DNA of 62,540 nucleotides, taken from contig NZ_JANQTS010000013.1 of the NCBI RefSeq assembly GCF_030731595.1, positions 1-62,540 on the forward strand, read 5' to 3'. How positions within the stretch are numbered: position 1 is the stretch's first letter; the number at the start of each line of letters is the position of its first letter. Source of the DNA: Yoonia sp. (GTDB lineage Bacteria > Pseudomonadota > Alphaproteobacteria > Rhodobacterales > Rhodobacteraceae). The position numbers and the translations under genes are program-made. Of the stretch, positions 1-9,019 are shown piece by piece. Under the pieces are notes generated by a model, which ran no database searches, was not told where the DNA came from, and worked only from the letters and a program-made list of their open reading frames with translations.

Positions 1-58
1 GCGGGCCTTTTGCGTTGCGCGGGGTGAATTTTTGGGAAGGGCGGCTTAGAGCCCATAG

Positions 59-667
59 CTACATCGGTGCGTCCTTGACTTGACCGCAAAGTTTCTCAAT
101 CGGCTGCCAACTTTTGTGTGGCTTTCCCAGTTGCGGAGTAAACTCAAAATAACACCCACCGCCTCCAGCGCCTTGGTCAAATGTCCGGCTGATCGGCACG
201 TCGGACAAGTAACAAAATAACAAGGTCCCAACACCACCATGGCCCACCAACAGAACGTCACCTTCGACGTAGTGTTTCAGGCATTCGCGAACCTCTCTGA
301 CAATGCGCGTTTGTGCGGCAACCGCCGTCTCCCAACCGCGAACGCTTTCTTGGGGTCGCGCAAAGAACTGATCTGCAACGATTTCGAACTCTTCTGGCGG
401 GAGAAACCCGGTCGCACTGCGATCATTCTCGTGCATCGCCTCACGTACGACTAGATCACACCCAAGCGCTTTCGCTAACGGAGTGGCCGTTTCTATCGCC
501 TTGATCTCACCGCTACTGACGACGTGCCTTGTCCCGGATAGAGCACCGGCGCCAGCAAGCATGGCGACCCGTTTGCGCCCGATTTCATTTAGCGACCAGT
601 CTGGCACTGGTGTGTTGGGATCAATCGTGACCTGCGGGTGTGAAAGGTATCTGACAATCTGTGACAT
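59..667 (-). CDS. histidine phosphatase family protein (phosphoglycerate-mutase-like)
   Basis: 202 aa. Seen: the N-terminus reads RYLSHPQV, where SHP replaces the usual RHG loop; a SSGEIKAIETA segment stands where branch-1 phosphatases have S-x-L-x-R-A-x-Q-T; and VLLVGHGGVG near residue 140 supplies the second active-site histidine. Known: such enzymes form a phospho-histidine on the first His and act on small phosphorylated molecules. The substrate cannot be read. The ATG at 667 follows GAGGT directly, so the ribosome-binding spacing is short. The gene and its upstream region look less GC-rich than the genes around 9-20 kb, a weak hint of separate origin. No partner gene is evident. Confidence 0.8.
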   Translation of the reverse strand: MSQIVRYLSHPQVTIDPNTPVPDWSLNEIGRKRVAMLAGAGALSGTRHVVSSGEIKAIETATPLAKALGCDLVVREAMHENDRSATGFLPPEEFEIVADQFFARPQESVRGWETAVAAQTRIVREVRECLKHYVEGDVLLVGHGGVGTLLFCYLSDVPISRTFDQGAGGGGCYFEFTPQLGKPHKSWQPIEKLCGQVKDAPM

Positions 668-690
668 ACCTCATTTTACCAGACTTCCCG

Positions 691-719
691 ATGTCCGCAA
701 AGTCCCGCAAACCGGACAT
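691..719. repeat. short inverted repeat upstream of the histidine phosphatase gene
   Basis: ATGTCCG (691-697) and CGGACAT (713-719) are perfect inverted arms separated by 15 bases, about 25 bases upstream of the phosphatase start codon. It could be an operator or a leader hairpin. No regulator is encoded nearby, so function is open. The rest of the 197-base gap (668-864) shows no gene. Confidence 0.4.
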
Positions 720-864
720 AAGCTTGGCCAGAGCATAGCGCATTGTTAGAAACCCAGAGACTACTCCGCGGTATCCTGATGGTTTGAGCCACTTACCGCA
801 CAACCACATCCGCACCCTCGACCATCCACCGCACCGGCCCAACATCACGGCGGGCCTTTTGGGT

Positions 865-1752
865 TCAGGTCAGATAGGTGTTGAACCAGGCGACCGTACG
901 ATCCCATGCAAGTTCAGCCGCAGCCTCGTCATAGCGCGGGGTGCTGTCGTTGTGGAACCCGTGGTTCGCGTCCTCGTAAAAGTATTCCTCGAACGTTTTT
1001 CCGTTCGCAGCAAGCGCGGCACTATAGGCGGCAGCCCCTGCGTTGATGCGTTCGTCGAGCGCGCCATAGTGCAGCAGGAGAGGTGCCTCGATCCTGGGCA
1101 CGTCTTCCACTGCGGCCTGACGGCCATAGAAAGGCACGCCTGCGTTCATCTCGGGGTAGGCCACGGCCAGCGCATTCACCACACCACCGCCGTAGCAGAA
1201 GCCGACTGCACCAACCCGGCCAGTGCTGTCTTCGCGGGTCATCAAATGCTCGAACGCCGCAAAGAAGTCGTTCATCAGCTTTTCGCCGTCCACTGTGCCT
1301 TGTAGCTCCCGCCCCTCGGTATCATTGCCCGGATATCCGCCGACAGAGGTCAGCCCGTCAGGGGCCAGTGCCATAAATCCGGCCTTGGCCACGCGGCGCG
1401 CCACATCTTCGATATAGGGGTTCAGACCACGGTTTTCGTGGATCACCAGAACCGCAGGCAAAGGCCCTGTCGCATTGGCCGGTTTGACCAGATAGCCGCG
1501 CACCGCGCCGTGGCCGTTGGGGGAGGGGTAGGTGATGTATTCGGGCACGATCTCGGGGTCGTTAAAGGACACCTGTTCGGCCATCGCGTAGTTGGGGCTC
1601 AGCATGTTCAGCAGGGCCATCGCGGTGACACCGCCCACGGCAAACTTGCCTGCCTTGTCCAGAAACTCGCGCTTGGTGATTTTGCCGTGCGCATAGAAGT
1701 CGTAGAGATCGAGAAGCTCCTGGTCGAAATCCTTGGCGGTCATTCTGTTCAT
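865..1752 (-). CDS. dienelactone hydrolase family protein, possibly exported
   Basis: 295 aa alpha/beta hydrolase. Seen: the nucleophile motif GFCYGGG (Cys), a following Asp in [10 protein letters not shown] and the His in ANHGFHND make a Cys-Asp-His triad as in dienelactone hydrolases. About 55 extra N-terminal residues include [12 protein letters not shown], a hydrophobic stretch [12 protein letters not shown] and an AMA cleavage-like site, resembling a twin-arginine signal in which KR replaces RR. Known: the YghX-like branch carries such leaders. The start has AGGAG upstream. It lies downstream of the peptide importer on the same strand, 77 bases after the permease, so it may be the last cistron. 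Substrate unknown. Confidence 0.85.
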   Translation of the reverse strand: MNRMTAKDFDQELLDLYDFYAHGKITKREFLDKAGKFAVGGVTAMALLNMLSPNYAMAEQVSFNDPEIVPEYITYPSPNGHGAVRGYLVKPANATGPLPAVLVIHENRGLNPYIEDVARRVAKAGFMALAPDGLTSVGGYPGNDTEGRELQGTVDGEKLMNDFFAAFEHLMTREDSTGRVGAVGFCYGGGVVNALAVAYPEMNAGVPFYGRQAAVEDVPRIEAPLLLHYGALDERINAGAAAYSAALAANGKTFEEYFYEDANHGFHNDSTPRYDEAAAELAWDRTVAWFNTYLT

Positions 1753-1829
1753 GGCTTTACTCTCCTGTTGGCCGGGTGATCCTCTGCCACCCTCCCGGCA
1801 GACCTATGCCGCAACGCCACTATGGCAAA

Positions 1830-2789
1830 TCACAAACCACGGATGCGCGGATCAAGCGCGTCGCGCAGCCCGTCCCCGATGTAGTTCACAGCCAGCACAG
1901 TCAGCGAGATTGCAAGCCCCGGCCAGATTACACGCTCTGGAAAGGCGGTCATCCGGTCGACGCTATCGAACAGGATCTTGCCCCAAGTCGGGAAATCCGA
2001 CGGGAACCCCAAGCCAAGGAAAGACAGCGCACTTTCGGTAATGATCGCTGTGGCAAGGCCCAGAGTGGCTGACACCATGATCGGCGACATCACATTGGGC
2101 AGAATATGCCGTGTGATCATCCGGCGCGGTGGCGTCCCGATGGAACGGGCCGCCAGAACGAACTCGCGTTCTTTCAGTGCCATCACATCACCGCGCACAA
2201 TCCGTGCGGTCTGCATCCAAGATGTGATCCCGATCCCCACAACGATCAGGATGAAAATGCCGTTCTCTGGTCCGAAGGTCGCCCGCAACGGATCGCGGAA
2301 CAGCAGCATCATCACCAGCAGCAAAGGCAGCAGTGGCAAGGACAAGACCAGATCGGTAAACCGCATCAACAGCCCGTCCAGCCTGCGGAAATATCCCGCC
2401 AGCACGCCAATCAGCGTGCCCAGCAACACAGCCAAGATCATCGCGGTCCAGCCGACGGCCAGCGAAATCCGCCCGCCCTGCATGATGTTCGCCATAATAT
2501 CGCGGCCAAGGTTGTCGGTGCCCATCGGGTTGGCCCAGTTCACTTTGGCCTCGCCATCGAAAAGCAGCATGTAGATTGGCCGCACATCCTTGTTGCGGAC
2601 GTCAAGCTTGCCGGGATCGACATTCCAGAGCAGCGGGCCAAAGGCGCAAAACAGGGTGATGAAGATCAAGAAGATCAACCCGGCCATCGCCCCTTTATGG
2701 GATTTGAACTGGTCCCAGACGTCCAGCCACTGATTGCGGGGTTTTTCGACCTTCAGGGGCGCAAGCTCTTGGGTGGCGGTATCAGTCAT
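1830..2789 (-). CDS. peptide-type ABC transporter permease (OppC/DppC-like)
   Basis: 319 aa inner-membrane permease. Seen: a first membrane segment GAMAGLIFLIFITLF, a periplasmic loop, then a bundle of hydrophobic segments; the cytoplasmic coupling (EAA) loop is visible around ARSIGTPPRRMITRHILPN. The start at 2789 is chosen because it gives an 8-base ATG...TGA overlap with the preceding permease stop; an in-frame start 18 bases upstream is possible but less economical. It should pair with the upstream OppB-like subunit to form the channel powered by the two ATPases of this operon. Last importer gene. Confidence 0.9.
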   Translation of the reverse strand: MTDTATQELAPLKVEKPRNQWLDVWDQFKSHKGAMAGLIFLIFITLFCAFGPLLWNVDPGKLDVRNKDVRPIYMLLFDGEAKVNWANPMGTDNLGRDIMANIMQGGRISLAVGWTAMILAVLLGTLIGVLAGYFRRLDGLLMRFTDLVLSLPLLPLLLVMMLLFRDPLRATFGPENGIFILIVVGIGITSWMQTARIVRGDVMALKEREFVLAARSIGTPPRRMITRHILPNVMSPIMVSATLGLATAIITESALSFLGLGFPSDFPTWGKILFDSVDRMTAFPERVIWPGLAISLTVLAVNYIGDGLRDALDPRIRGL

Positions 2790-3789
2790 AGCGGATCCTC
2801 GGGTCAAGAATGCCGTAAAGGATATCTGCGATCAGGTTCATCATCACGATCAGAACGGCCAGCAGGAAGGTGATCGTCATCACCATCGGAATGTCATTGC
2901 CTTGCAGGGCAAGGATCAGCAATTGCCCCAGACCATTCACCTTGAAGATCTGTTCGGTGATGATCGCGCCGCCAAAGATCGACGGGATGCCCAAGGCGAT
3001 CACGGTCACAACCGGAATCATCGAGTTGCGCAGCACGTGCTTGAGCACCACAACGCTTTCGGACATGCCCTTGGCGCGGGCGGTGCGCACATAATCCTGG
3101 CTGAGGTTATCCAGCATGGATGCGCGCATGTAGCGGCTGACTTGCGCTGTTGTCTGCAAGGCCAGAACCATCACTGGCATGATCATCTGGCGCAACTGGG
3201 TCATGAAGGTGTCCCATGAATTCACGACAAGTGTCGTGTCGTAGATCGACGGCAACCAGCCCAATTGCACCGAAAAGATCACGATCAGCAAAACGCCTGA
3301 AAAGAAGGGTGGCACCGAAAAGCCGATCATGCTGACGAATGTGCCAGCCTGGTCAAAGACCGAATACTGTTTGTAGGCGCTGATGATCCCGATGGGCAGA
3401 GCAATCAGCACGCCGACAACATAGGACATGCCCACCACCCACAAGGTCTGGGGCAGGCGCTGGCCAATAGTGTCGAACACGGGGCTGCGGGACTGAAAGC
3501 TGATCAGCCGCTGCTTGCCTTCGGCGAAACTGGTGCCAAAGGTGCTGTCGATCCAGTACTGCGGTTCGACGATGAAAAACTGGTTCAGCCAAAGCGGAAA
3601 CCGCACCCACCAAGGTTGATCAAGGCCCAGTGCCGCGCGCATCCGTTCCTTCACTTCAGGAGGGATCGTCAGCGGCATCTGCGCCATAGGATCGCCCGGG
3701 GCCAGTTCAAGCAGCATGAAAATCACGAAAGCGATGAAGATAAGCGTCGGGATCGACAGCAGTAATCTACGGATGGTGTAGGTCAGCAT
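2782..3789 (-). CDS. peptide-type ABC transporter permease (OppB/DppB-like)
   Basis: 335 aa. Seen: the start MLTYTIRRLLLSIPTLIF is typical of OppB/DppB, with one N-terminal membrane segment, a roughly 90-residue periplasmic loop, then the binding-protein-dependent transport domain with the EAA loop TARAKGMSESVVVLKHVLR. The loop is longer than in plain dipeptide permeases and reads PLWLNQFFIVEPQYW, as in relatives annotated for larger peptides or opines. It follows the binding-protein gene after 81 bases that hold a strong stem-loop, so it is probably made in smaller amounts. Confidence 0.9.
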   Translation of the reverse strand: MLTYTIRRLLLSIPTLIFIAFVIFMLLELAPGDPMAQMPLTIPPEVKERMRAALGLDQPWWVRFPLWLNQFFIVEPQYWIDSTFGTSFAEGKQRLISFQSRSPVFDTIGQRLPQTLWVVGMSYVVGVLIALPIGIISAYKQYSVFDQAGTFVSMIGFSVPPFFSGVLLIVIFSVQLGWLPSIYDTTLVVNSWDTFMTQLRQMIMPVMVLALQTTAQVSRYMRASMLDNLSQDYVRTARAKGMSESVVVLKHVLRNSMIPVVTVIALGIPSIFGGAIITEQIFKVNGLGQLLILALQGNDIPMVMTITFLLAVLIVMMNLIADILYGILDPRIRYD

Positions 3790-3825
3790 TGGCGACGCCT
3801 TTATACATGGCTTTGGAAAAGAAGG

Positions 3826-3860
3826 GACCCAGCCCCGGATATGGCCTCCGGGGCTGGGTC
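3826..3860 (-). terminator. stem-loop between binding-protein and permease genes
   Basis: GACCCAGCCCCGGA (3826-3839) and its perfect complement TCCGGGGCTGGGTC (3847-3860) form a 14-bp stem with a 7-base loop. Read on the minus strand it sits 11 bases after the binding-protein stop and is followed by CCCTTCTTTTCC. Stem-loops at this place are known to end or protect part of the message so that the binding protein outnumbers the membrane subunits. Here the T tract is short and broken, so partial termination or 3'-end protection is more likely than full termination. Confidence 0.8.
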
Positions 3861-3870
3861 TTTGACAGGC

Positions 3871-5592
3871 TTAGTTGGAGATCCGGTACCAGTCAGCGAT
3901 GTTCCACAATTCGCTGTCCCAAGAGTTCAACTCAACACCGCCAAGTGTGTTGGAACGCGCCGACACACGACCGCGATAGATCAGCGGAACGATGATGTTG
4001 TTATCCTTGGTCAGGAAGTCGTTCATCTTGATGGCCAGTGCAGCACGTGCTGCCGGGTCGGATGTCGCTGCATATTCCGCGATCATCGCATCATAGCCCG
4101 CATCACAGACGCGGTTGATGTTTTCACCCTGCCACTGGCTTTCTGGACGTGGTTCATTGCCGCATTTGTAGGCTGCCAGATAGGCTTGTGGATCGTTGCC
4201 TTCAAAATTGTTGGTATACATTTCAACGTCTGCATAGAAACGCTGGAAAGTATCAGGCGAACCCGGATCACCGCCAAAGAAAACGCCCGCATCGATGTTG
4301 CGCAGCTCGGTTTCAACGCCGATCTGTTCCCAGTCAGCCTTGATCAGCGCTTGCACGTCCTGACGCACGGCGTTTGTCGATGTCTGGAACAGGACTGACA
4401 AGCGCACGCCGTCTGCGTTCACGCGGATGCCATCCGGACCAGGCATAAAGCCTGCTTCTTCCAGCAGCGCGATTGCACCGGGGATATTCTGTGTCAGACA
4501 TTCTGTGTTGTCAGACGCATAAAGTGCCGGAGCAGGAACGAGGTTACAGTTTGGCTGACCTGCCGGACCATAGCCTACATCCACAAGGATCTGACGATCG
4601 ATTGCAATCGACAGCGCCTTGCGCACGCGGCCGTCGGTCAGGAACGGATGCGGATGCATAACGGTTGCGCGTTCACCTTCAGGCAGGCTGGGCGATGGAT
4701 CGGTCAGGTTCATTTCCAGACGTTCGATGTTGGTGCCGAAAGCAGACAAGACTTCGCCCTGACCGCCAGCCATCATGGCCGAGATTACGTCCGGTGCCAG
4801 TTGCAGGTTCCAGGCGTAATCGAATTCGCCGGTTTCCAGCACGGAACGGCCCGCAGAAGCCGCATCGCCGCCACCTTTGAAGTTCACTGTCGCAAAAGCA
4901 GGCTTGCCCGGTTCGCGATAGTTTTCGTTGGCCGCAAGCGAGATCACGTCATTGGTCAGGAAATTGGTGACTGTGAATGGCCCTGTGCCGATAGGGTTAA
5001 AGTTCGCATCGGTACATTCAGGCGCTTTCGGGCCCAGACAATCCGCAAACTGTGCGGCTTGAATGATCGGTGACTGACCGCCGACAAAAGCATTGTACGG
5101 ATACGGCTTTGGGCCTTCGAATGTGATCTTGATAGTCAGATCGTCCAGCGCTTCGACAGATTCCACGCCTTCGAATTTCGCAGCTTGGGCGCAACCGCCG
5201 CCTTCTGCCGTGCAGTACTGCCATGTAAAGATCACGTCGGCTGCTGTGACCGCAGTGCCGTCAGACCAAAGCAGATCAGGCTTGAGCTGCCATGTGATCG
5301 TGGTCAGGTCTTCGGACACGCCGCCATTGGCAATAGTCGGGACTTCTGTTGCCAGGAATGGCACGAGTGTGCCGCCGGCATCATAACGCGCAAGTGGCTC
5401 GATCACGAGGCTTGCCGCTTCGATCTCTTTTGTGCCGCCGGACAGATAGGGGTTCATCGTCGAGACGGCTTGCCAATAGATGATATTGACGTTGCCGTCG
5501 CGGCCGCGCTCGCCGACATGCCCATCGGCGTAAGCCATGGGTGCCAGGATCATGCCGGCAACAGCGCCCATCAGGGCTGTTTTCAGTTTCAT
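3871..5592 (-). CDS. peptide-type ABC transporter substrate-binding protein (family 5)
   Basis: 573 aa periplasmic protein. Seen: signal peptide [22 protein letters not shown] with cleavage after about residue 22, then the family-5 pattern ([45 protein letters not shown]). The ATG at 5592 overlaps the upstream ATPase stop by ATGA; the frame stays open further upstream but that part is the ATPase gene in another frame. Known: these proteins bind di- or oligopeptides, opines and other amino compounds. The deacylase genes across the divergent promoter suggest an N-acylated or peptide-like ligand (inference). Confidence 0.92.
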   Translation of the reverse strand: MKLKTALMGAVAGMILAPMAYADGHVGERGRDGNVNIIYWQAVSTMNPYLSGGTKEIEAASLVIEPLARYDAGGTLVPFLATEVPTIANGGVSEDLTTITWQLKPDLLWSDGTAVTAADVIFTWQYCTAEGGGCAQAAKFEGVESVEALDDLTIKITFEGPKPYPYNAFVGGQSPIIQAAQFADCLGPKAPECTDANFNPIGTGPFTVTNFLTNDVISLAANENYREPGKPAFATVNFKGGGDAASAGRSVLETGEFDYAWNLQLAPDVISAMMAGGQGEVLSAFGTNIERLEMNLTDPSPSLPEGERATVMHPHPFLTDGRVRKALSIAIDRQILVDVGYGPAGQPNCNLVPAPALYASDNTECLTQNIPGAIALLEEAGFMPGPDGIRVNADGVRLSVLFQTSTNAVRQDVQALIKADWEQIGVETELRNIDAGVFFGGDPGSPDTFQRFYADVEMYTNNFEGNDPQAYLAAYKCGNEPRPESQWQGENINRVCDAGYDAMIAEYAATSDPAARAALAIKMNDFLTKDNNIIVPLIYRGRVSARSNTLGGVELNSWDSELWNIADWYRISN

Positions 5593-6647
5593 TGTGTCTT
5601 CTCCTTGTTGACGCTCTGTTTTGCCTCTGGACCTGCCGTTGCTTCGGCAGTGTCGTTTGTTTCGTTGTAAAGGTGGCAGGCCGTAAACCGGCCTGGCTGC
5701 ACCTCTCGATAGTCGGGTTCCACGCGCTTGCAGATGTCCATGACAGACGGGCAGCGGGTGCAGAAGTTGCATCCCTCCGGCGGATTGGAGGGCGATGGGA
5801 CATCCCCCTTGAGGATGATCCGTTCGCTTTTGCGGGCAAGGCTGGGGTCCGGTTCGGGGACCGCGGACAACAGCGCCTTGGTGTAGGGATGCAGCGGATC
5901 GGCATAAAGCCCTTCGCGCGGGGCCAGTTCGACCACTTTGCCCAGATACATCACGGCGACACGGGTTGCGATATGGCGGACCATCGACAGGTCGTGGCTG
6001 ATGAACAGATAGGTCAGGCCGAACTGCTCTTGCAGGTCTTCGAGCAGGTTCACCACCTGCGCCTGAATGGACACATCCAGCGCCGCAATCGGTTCGTCGC
6101 AAACGATAAACTTGGGGTTCAGGGCCAGCGCACGGGCAATCCCGATCCGTTGCCGCTGCCCGCCCGAAAACGCATGCGGATAGCGTTTGGCGAACTTGCG
6201 GTTCAGACCCACCGCATCCATCAATTCCCCGACTTTTTCACGCTTTTCCGCATCACTCAGCGTGGTGTGTTCATCGAGCGGTTCCTTGATGATGTTTTCG
6301 ACCGTCATGCGCGGATTGAGCGAGGCTTGCGGGTCCTGAAACACCATCTGCATTGTCGGACGCATGGACCGCAGCGCCGCTTGCGGCGTGCTGCCAATCT
6401 CGCGTCCGTCAATCTTAATCTGGCCCGACGTGATATCGTAAAGACGCAACACCGCGCGGCCGCAGGTGGATTTGCCACAACCGGATTCGCCGACCAGCCC
6501 CAGCGTTTCACCTTCCATCACATCAAAACTGACGCCGTCGACGGCCTTCACCTCGCCCACGCGCCGGCGCAGCAGACCCGCATAGATCGGAAAGTGCATC
6601 TTGAGGTCGCGGACGCTGACCAACGGCTTGTCGGTGCTATCAAGCAT
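5589..6647 (-). CDS. peptide-type ABC transporter ATP-binding protein (OppF/DppF-like)
   Basis: 352 aa. Seen: Walker [13 protein letters not shown], signature [15 protein letters not shown], Walker B region [14 protein letters not shown] and the switch His in [13 protein letters not shown]; the C-terminal oligopeptide-transport domain has a cysteine cluster ([16 protein letters not shown]). The start [12 protein letters not shown] at 6647 is chosen since it overlaps the OppD-like gene by 8 bases and leaves a normal family N-terminus; longer readings run into the neighbour. Works with the OppD-like ATPase as a heterodimer. Confidence 0.92.
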   Translation of the reverse strand: MLDSTDKPLVSVRDLKMHFPIYAGLLRRRVGEVKAVDGVSFDVMEGETLGLVGESGCGKSTCGRAVLRLYDITSGQIKIDGREIGSTPQAALRSMRPTMQMVFQDPQASLNPRMTVENIIKEPLDEHTTLSDAEKREKVGELMDAVGLNRKFAKRYPHAFSGGQRQRIGIARALALNPKFIVCDEPIAALDVSIQAQVVNLLEDLQEQFGLTYLFISHDLSMVRHIATRVAVMYLGKVVELAPREGLYADPLHPYTKALLSAVPEPDPSLARKSERIILKGDVPSPSNPPEGCNFCTRCPSVMDICKRVEPDYREVQPGRFTACHLYNETNDTAEATAGPEAKQSVNKEKTQ

Positions 6648-7644
6648 CACGCGGCCCTCCGGTGCGGGCGTCATAGAAACAGGCGGCATCGTGGCCGTCA
6701 CCCAGATCATAGCGGGGCGGATTTTCGCGCGCACAGCGATCAAAAGCCACGTCGCAGCGGTCGCGGAACGGGCAGGCATTGGGTGGGCTGGTCATGATTG
6801 GCGGCTGCCCTTCAATGATGGTCAGGCGGGCGGCGCGCTTGCCCGTGATCGTCGGGATCGTCTTGAGAAGAGCGCGGGTATAAGGGTGCTGGGGATGGCT
6901 GAAAAGTTCATGCACCGGCGCATGTTCCACCACTTGGCCCGCATACATCACCATAACACGGTCCGCGATTCCGGCGATCACGCCCAGATCATGGGTGATC
7001 CAGATCACGGCCATGCCCAGTTTGTCGCGCAACTCTTTCATCAGTTCCAGAATCTGCGCCTGAATGGTGACGTCGAGCGCGGTTGTCGGCTCGTCGGCGA
7101 TCAGCACCTTGGGATCGCAGGCGAGCGCAATCGCGATCATCACACGCTGGCGCATGCCCCCGGAAAACTGGTGGGGGTAGTCATCCAAACGCCGCTTTGC
7201 ATCTGGGATACCCACCAGTTCCAACAGCTCTTGGGCGCGGACCGTGGCCTCGCGCTTGTTCAGGCCCATATGCTTGCGCAAAGGTTCCATGATCTGGAAC
7301 CCGACCGGATAAACAGGGTTGAGCGAGGTCATCGGGTCCTGAAATACGAATCCGATCTTGCCGCCGCGTACAGAGCGGAGCGTTTCGGGCGAGACATGCA
7401 AGAGGTCTTGCCCTTCGAAAGTGACAGTGCCGTGCCGGACATCCGCAGGCGGAGAGGGCAACAGCCCCAGAAGCGACATCATCGTGACCGACTTGCCAGA
7501 TCCGCTCTCGCCAACGACGCCCAAAAGTTCCCCTGCCTTCAGCGAAAAGCTCACGTCATTGACCGCGTGGACTTCACCACCGCGTGTTCTGAAAACAGTT
7601 TTGAGGTCCCGGACATCCAGGACGGGCATGGCCCCATCGGGCAT
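6640..7644 (-). CDS. peptide-type ABC transporter ATP-binding protein (OppD/DppD-like)
   Basis: 334 aa, first gene of the importer operon. Seen: Walker [13 protein letters not shown], signature [15 protein letters not shown], Walker [14 protein letters not shown], switch His in [11 protein letters not shown], and a C-terminal cysteine-bearing oligopeptide domain ([16 protein letters not shown]). A good ribosome site GGGAGG lies 6 bases before the ATG at 7644; a second in-frame ATG follows five codons later. The 214-base gap upstream is shared with the divergent deacetylase operon, so the two transcripts are probably controlled together. Confidence 0.92.
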   Translation of the reverse strand: MPDGAMPVLDVRDLKTVFRTRGGEVHAVNDVSFSLKAGELLGVVGESGSGKSVTMMSLLGLLPSPPADVRHGTVTFEGQDLLHVSPETLRSVRGGKIGFVFQDPMTSLNPVYPVGFQIMEPLRKHMGLNKREATVRAQELLELVGIPDAKRRLDDYPHQFSGGMRQRVMIAIALACDPKVLIADEPTTALDVTIQAQILELMKELRDKLGMAVIWITHDLGVIAGIADRVMVMYAGQVVEHAPVHELFSHPQHPYTRALLKTIPTITGKRAARLTIIEGQPPIMTSPPNACPFRDRCDVAFDRCARENPPRYDLGDGHDAACFYDARTGGPRDA

Positions 7645-7695
7645 ATAGAACCTCCCAGGTGGTTCGGTATTGCTTATTTTTTACGCCAGTATTTT

Positions 7696-7706
7696 GACCA
7701 CTGGTC
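7696..7706. promoter_or_regulatory. candidate operator in the importer/deacetylase divergent region
   Basis: GACCA-C-TGGTC is a perfect 11-base palindrome, nested in a wider one (CCAGT at 7686-7690 against ACTGG at 7700-7704). It lies about 50 bases upstream of the importer start, between two divergent operons. Its form suits a dimeric repressor of GntR type, but no regulator gene is present in the window. A second arm pair AAGCCG/CGGCTT occurs at 7745-7767. The rest of 7645-7858 shows no gene. Confidence 0.4.
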
Positions 7707-7858
7707 GCTTTCAATTGGACGGTATCATCAAAATCCGAACCCGCAAGCCGATTCCTGTTTGCGGCTTCCTGCAAGACCAGACAGAGTGTGCTTGCCAGTG
7801 CTTTGCGCAGACGCATAGCGAATAAGCGCATTTTGCAGCATATCGTGAAAGGATAGTG

Positions 7859-9019
7859 ATGACCCTCAGCGCCCGAGAATTGATGGATAAGCTGGTAAGT
7901 TTTCCCACGGTAAGTCGCGACAGCAACCTTGAACTTATTGATTTTGTTGAGGGTTATCTGGCTGATCTTGGGGTGAAATCCACCCGCGTCCCAAACGAAG
8001 ATGGCACCAAAGCGTCACTTTATGCCCATGTCGGGCCTGACATTGACGGCGGCGTCGTCTTGTCCGGCCATACCGATGTTGTCCCTGTGGATGGGCAAGC
8101 ATGGGATACCGACCCTTTCACGGTAACCGAGCGTCAAGGCAAACTTTACGGGCGTGGCACCTGCGATATGAAGGGCTTTGATGCGCTGGCCCTGTCTGCC
8201 GTGCCTTTGGCACTGGCGCGCGGCATCAAGCGCCCGCTGCAAATCGCGCTGAGCTATGACGAAGAGGTCGGCTGTATCGGCGCCCCACCGATGATTGATC
8301 ACATGGTCAGCATGGGCATGCCGCGTGCGGATACTGTTCTGGTGGGCGAACCTTCAATGATGAAACTCGTGACGGGTCATAAGGGCGGCATTGGCTACCA
8401 TATGCACTTCAGGGGGTTTGAGGTGCACTCCTCTCTGGCTCCGACCGGCGTGAACGCGATCATGATGGCAGCCAAGCTGATTGACTGGGCCAATCAGGTG
8501 AACGCCGAGAACGCGGCCAGGACGCCCAGCGAACTTGCCGCAGATTTCTACCCGCCCTACACAACGCTGCATGTCGGCACGATCAGCGGCGGCACAGCCC
8601 ACAATATCACTGCCAAAGACTGCTATTTCGGTTTCGGCTTCCGGATTGTGCCCGGCGAAGACATCGCCGAATGGCAGGCGCGTTTCATGGCGAAAGTGGC
8701 CGAGCTGGAGGCCGAAATGAAAGCGGTTCGTCCCGAGGCGGGAATCAGTGCCGAACAATACTACCATGTGCCCGGTCTAGTGCCGGAAGAGGACGGGCAG
8801 GCCGAAAGCTTGGTGCGGCTTCTGACCGGTGAGAACAGTCGCAATGTTGTCAGTTACGGCACCGAAGCGGGGCAGTTTCAGGAACGCGGCTATTCTGCTG
8901 TGGTCTGCGGGCCGGGCGATATTGCACAGGCGCATCAGCCCAACGAATATATCACCGTTGACCAGTTTCAGCAGGGTGAAGCCTTTATTGCACGTCTGGT
9001 TGATCACCTCGCCAAATGA
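7859..9019 (+). CDS. argE: acetylornithine deacetylase (M20 family)
   Basis: 386 aa zinc hydrolase. Seen: metal and catalytic motifs SGHTDVVPVDG, GRGTCDMKGFDA (metal-bridging Asp) and SYDEEVGCIGAP (catalytic Glu pair), plus the dimerisation domain in the middle. Known: ArgE removes the acetyl group of N-acetylornithine. AAAGGA precedes the ATG at 7859; a GTG one codon upstream is also possible. Being next to a peptide-type importer and a FAD oxidase rather than arginine genes suggests that it may act catabolically on imported N-acyl amino acids (inference). Overlaps the next gene by ATGA. Confidence 0.85.
   Translation: MTLSARELMDKLVSFPTVSRDSNLELIDFVEGYLADLGVKSTRVPNEDGTKASLYAHVGPDIDGGVVLSGHTDVVPVDGQAWDTDPFTVTERQGKLYGRGTCDMKGFDALALSAVPLALARGIKRPLQIALSYDEEVGCIGAPPMIDHMVSMGMPRADTVLVGEPSMMKLVTGHKGGIGYHMHFRGFEVHSSLAPTGVNAIMMAAKLIDWANQVNAENAARTPSELAADFYPPYTTLHVGTISGGTAHNITAKDCYFGFGFRIVPGEDIAEWQARFMAKVAELEAEMKAVRPEAGISAEQYYHVPGLVPEEDGQAESLVRLLTGENSRNVVSYGTEAGQFQERGYSAVVCGPGDIAQAHQPNEYITVDQFQQGEAFIARLVDHLAK

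Noticed and set aside
1-58. Open frames running in from the left edge on the plus strand, ending near 49 and 80
   Set aside because: Too short and unrecognised; nothing shows they are the 3' end of a gene.
621-848. 75-codon minus-strand frame upstream of the histidine phosphatase
   Set aside because: Overlaps the phosphatase start in another frame; no recognisable domain.
836-860. GGCCC/GGGCC followed by TTTT, read on the plus strand
   Set aside because: No plus-strand gene lies upstream to terminate, and read on the minus strand it lacks a T tract.
5593-6102. N-terminal extension of the binding-protein frame
   Set aside because: It lies over the ATPase gene in another frame; the signal peptide begins at 5592.
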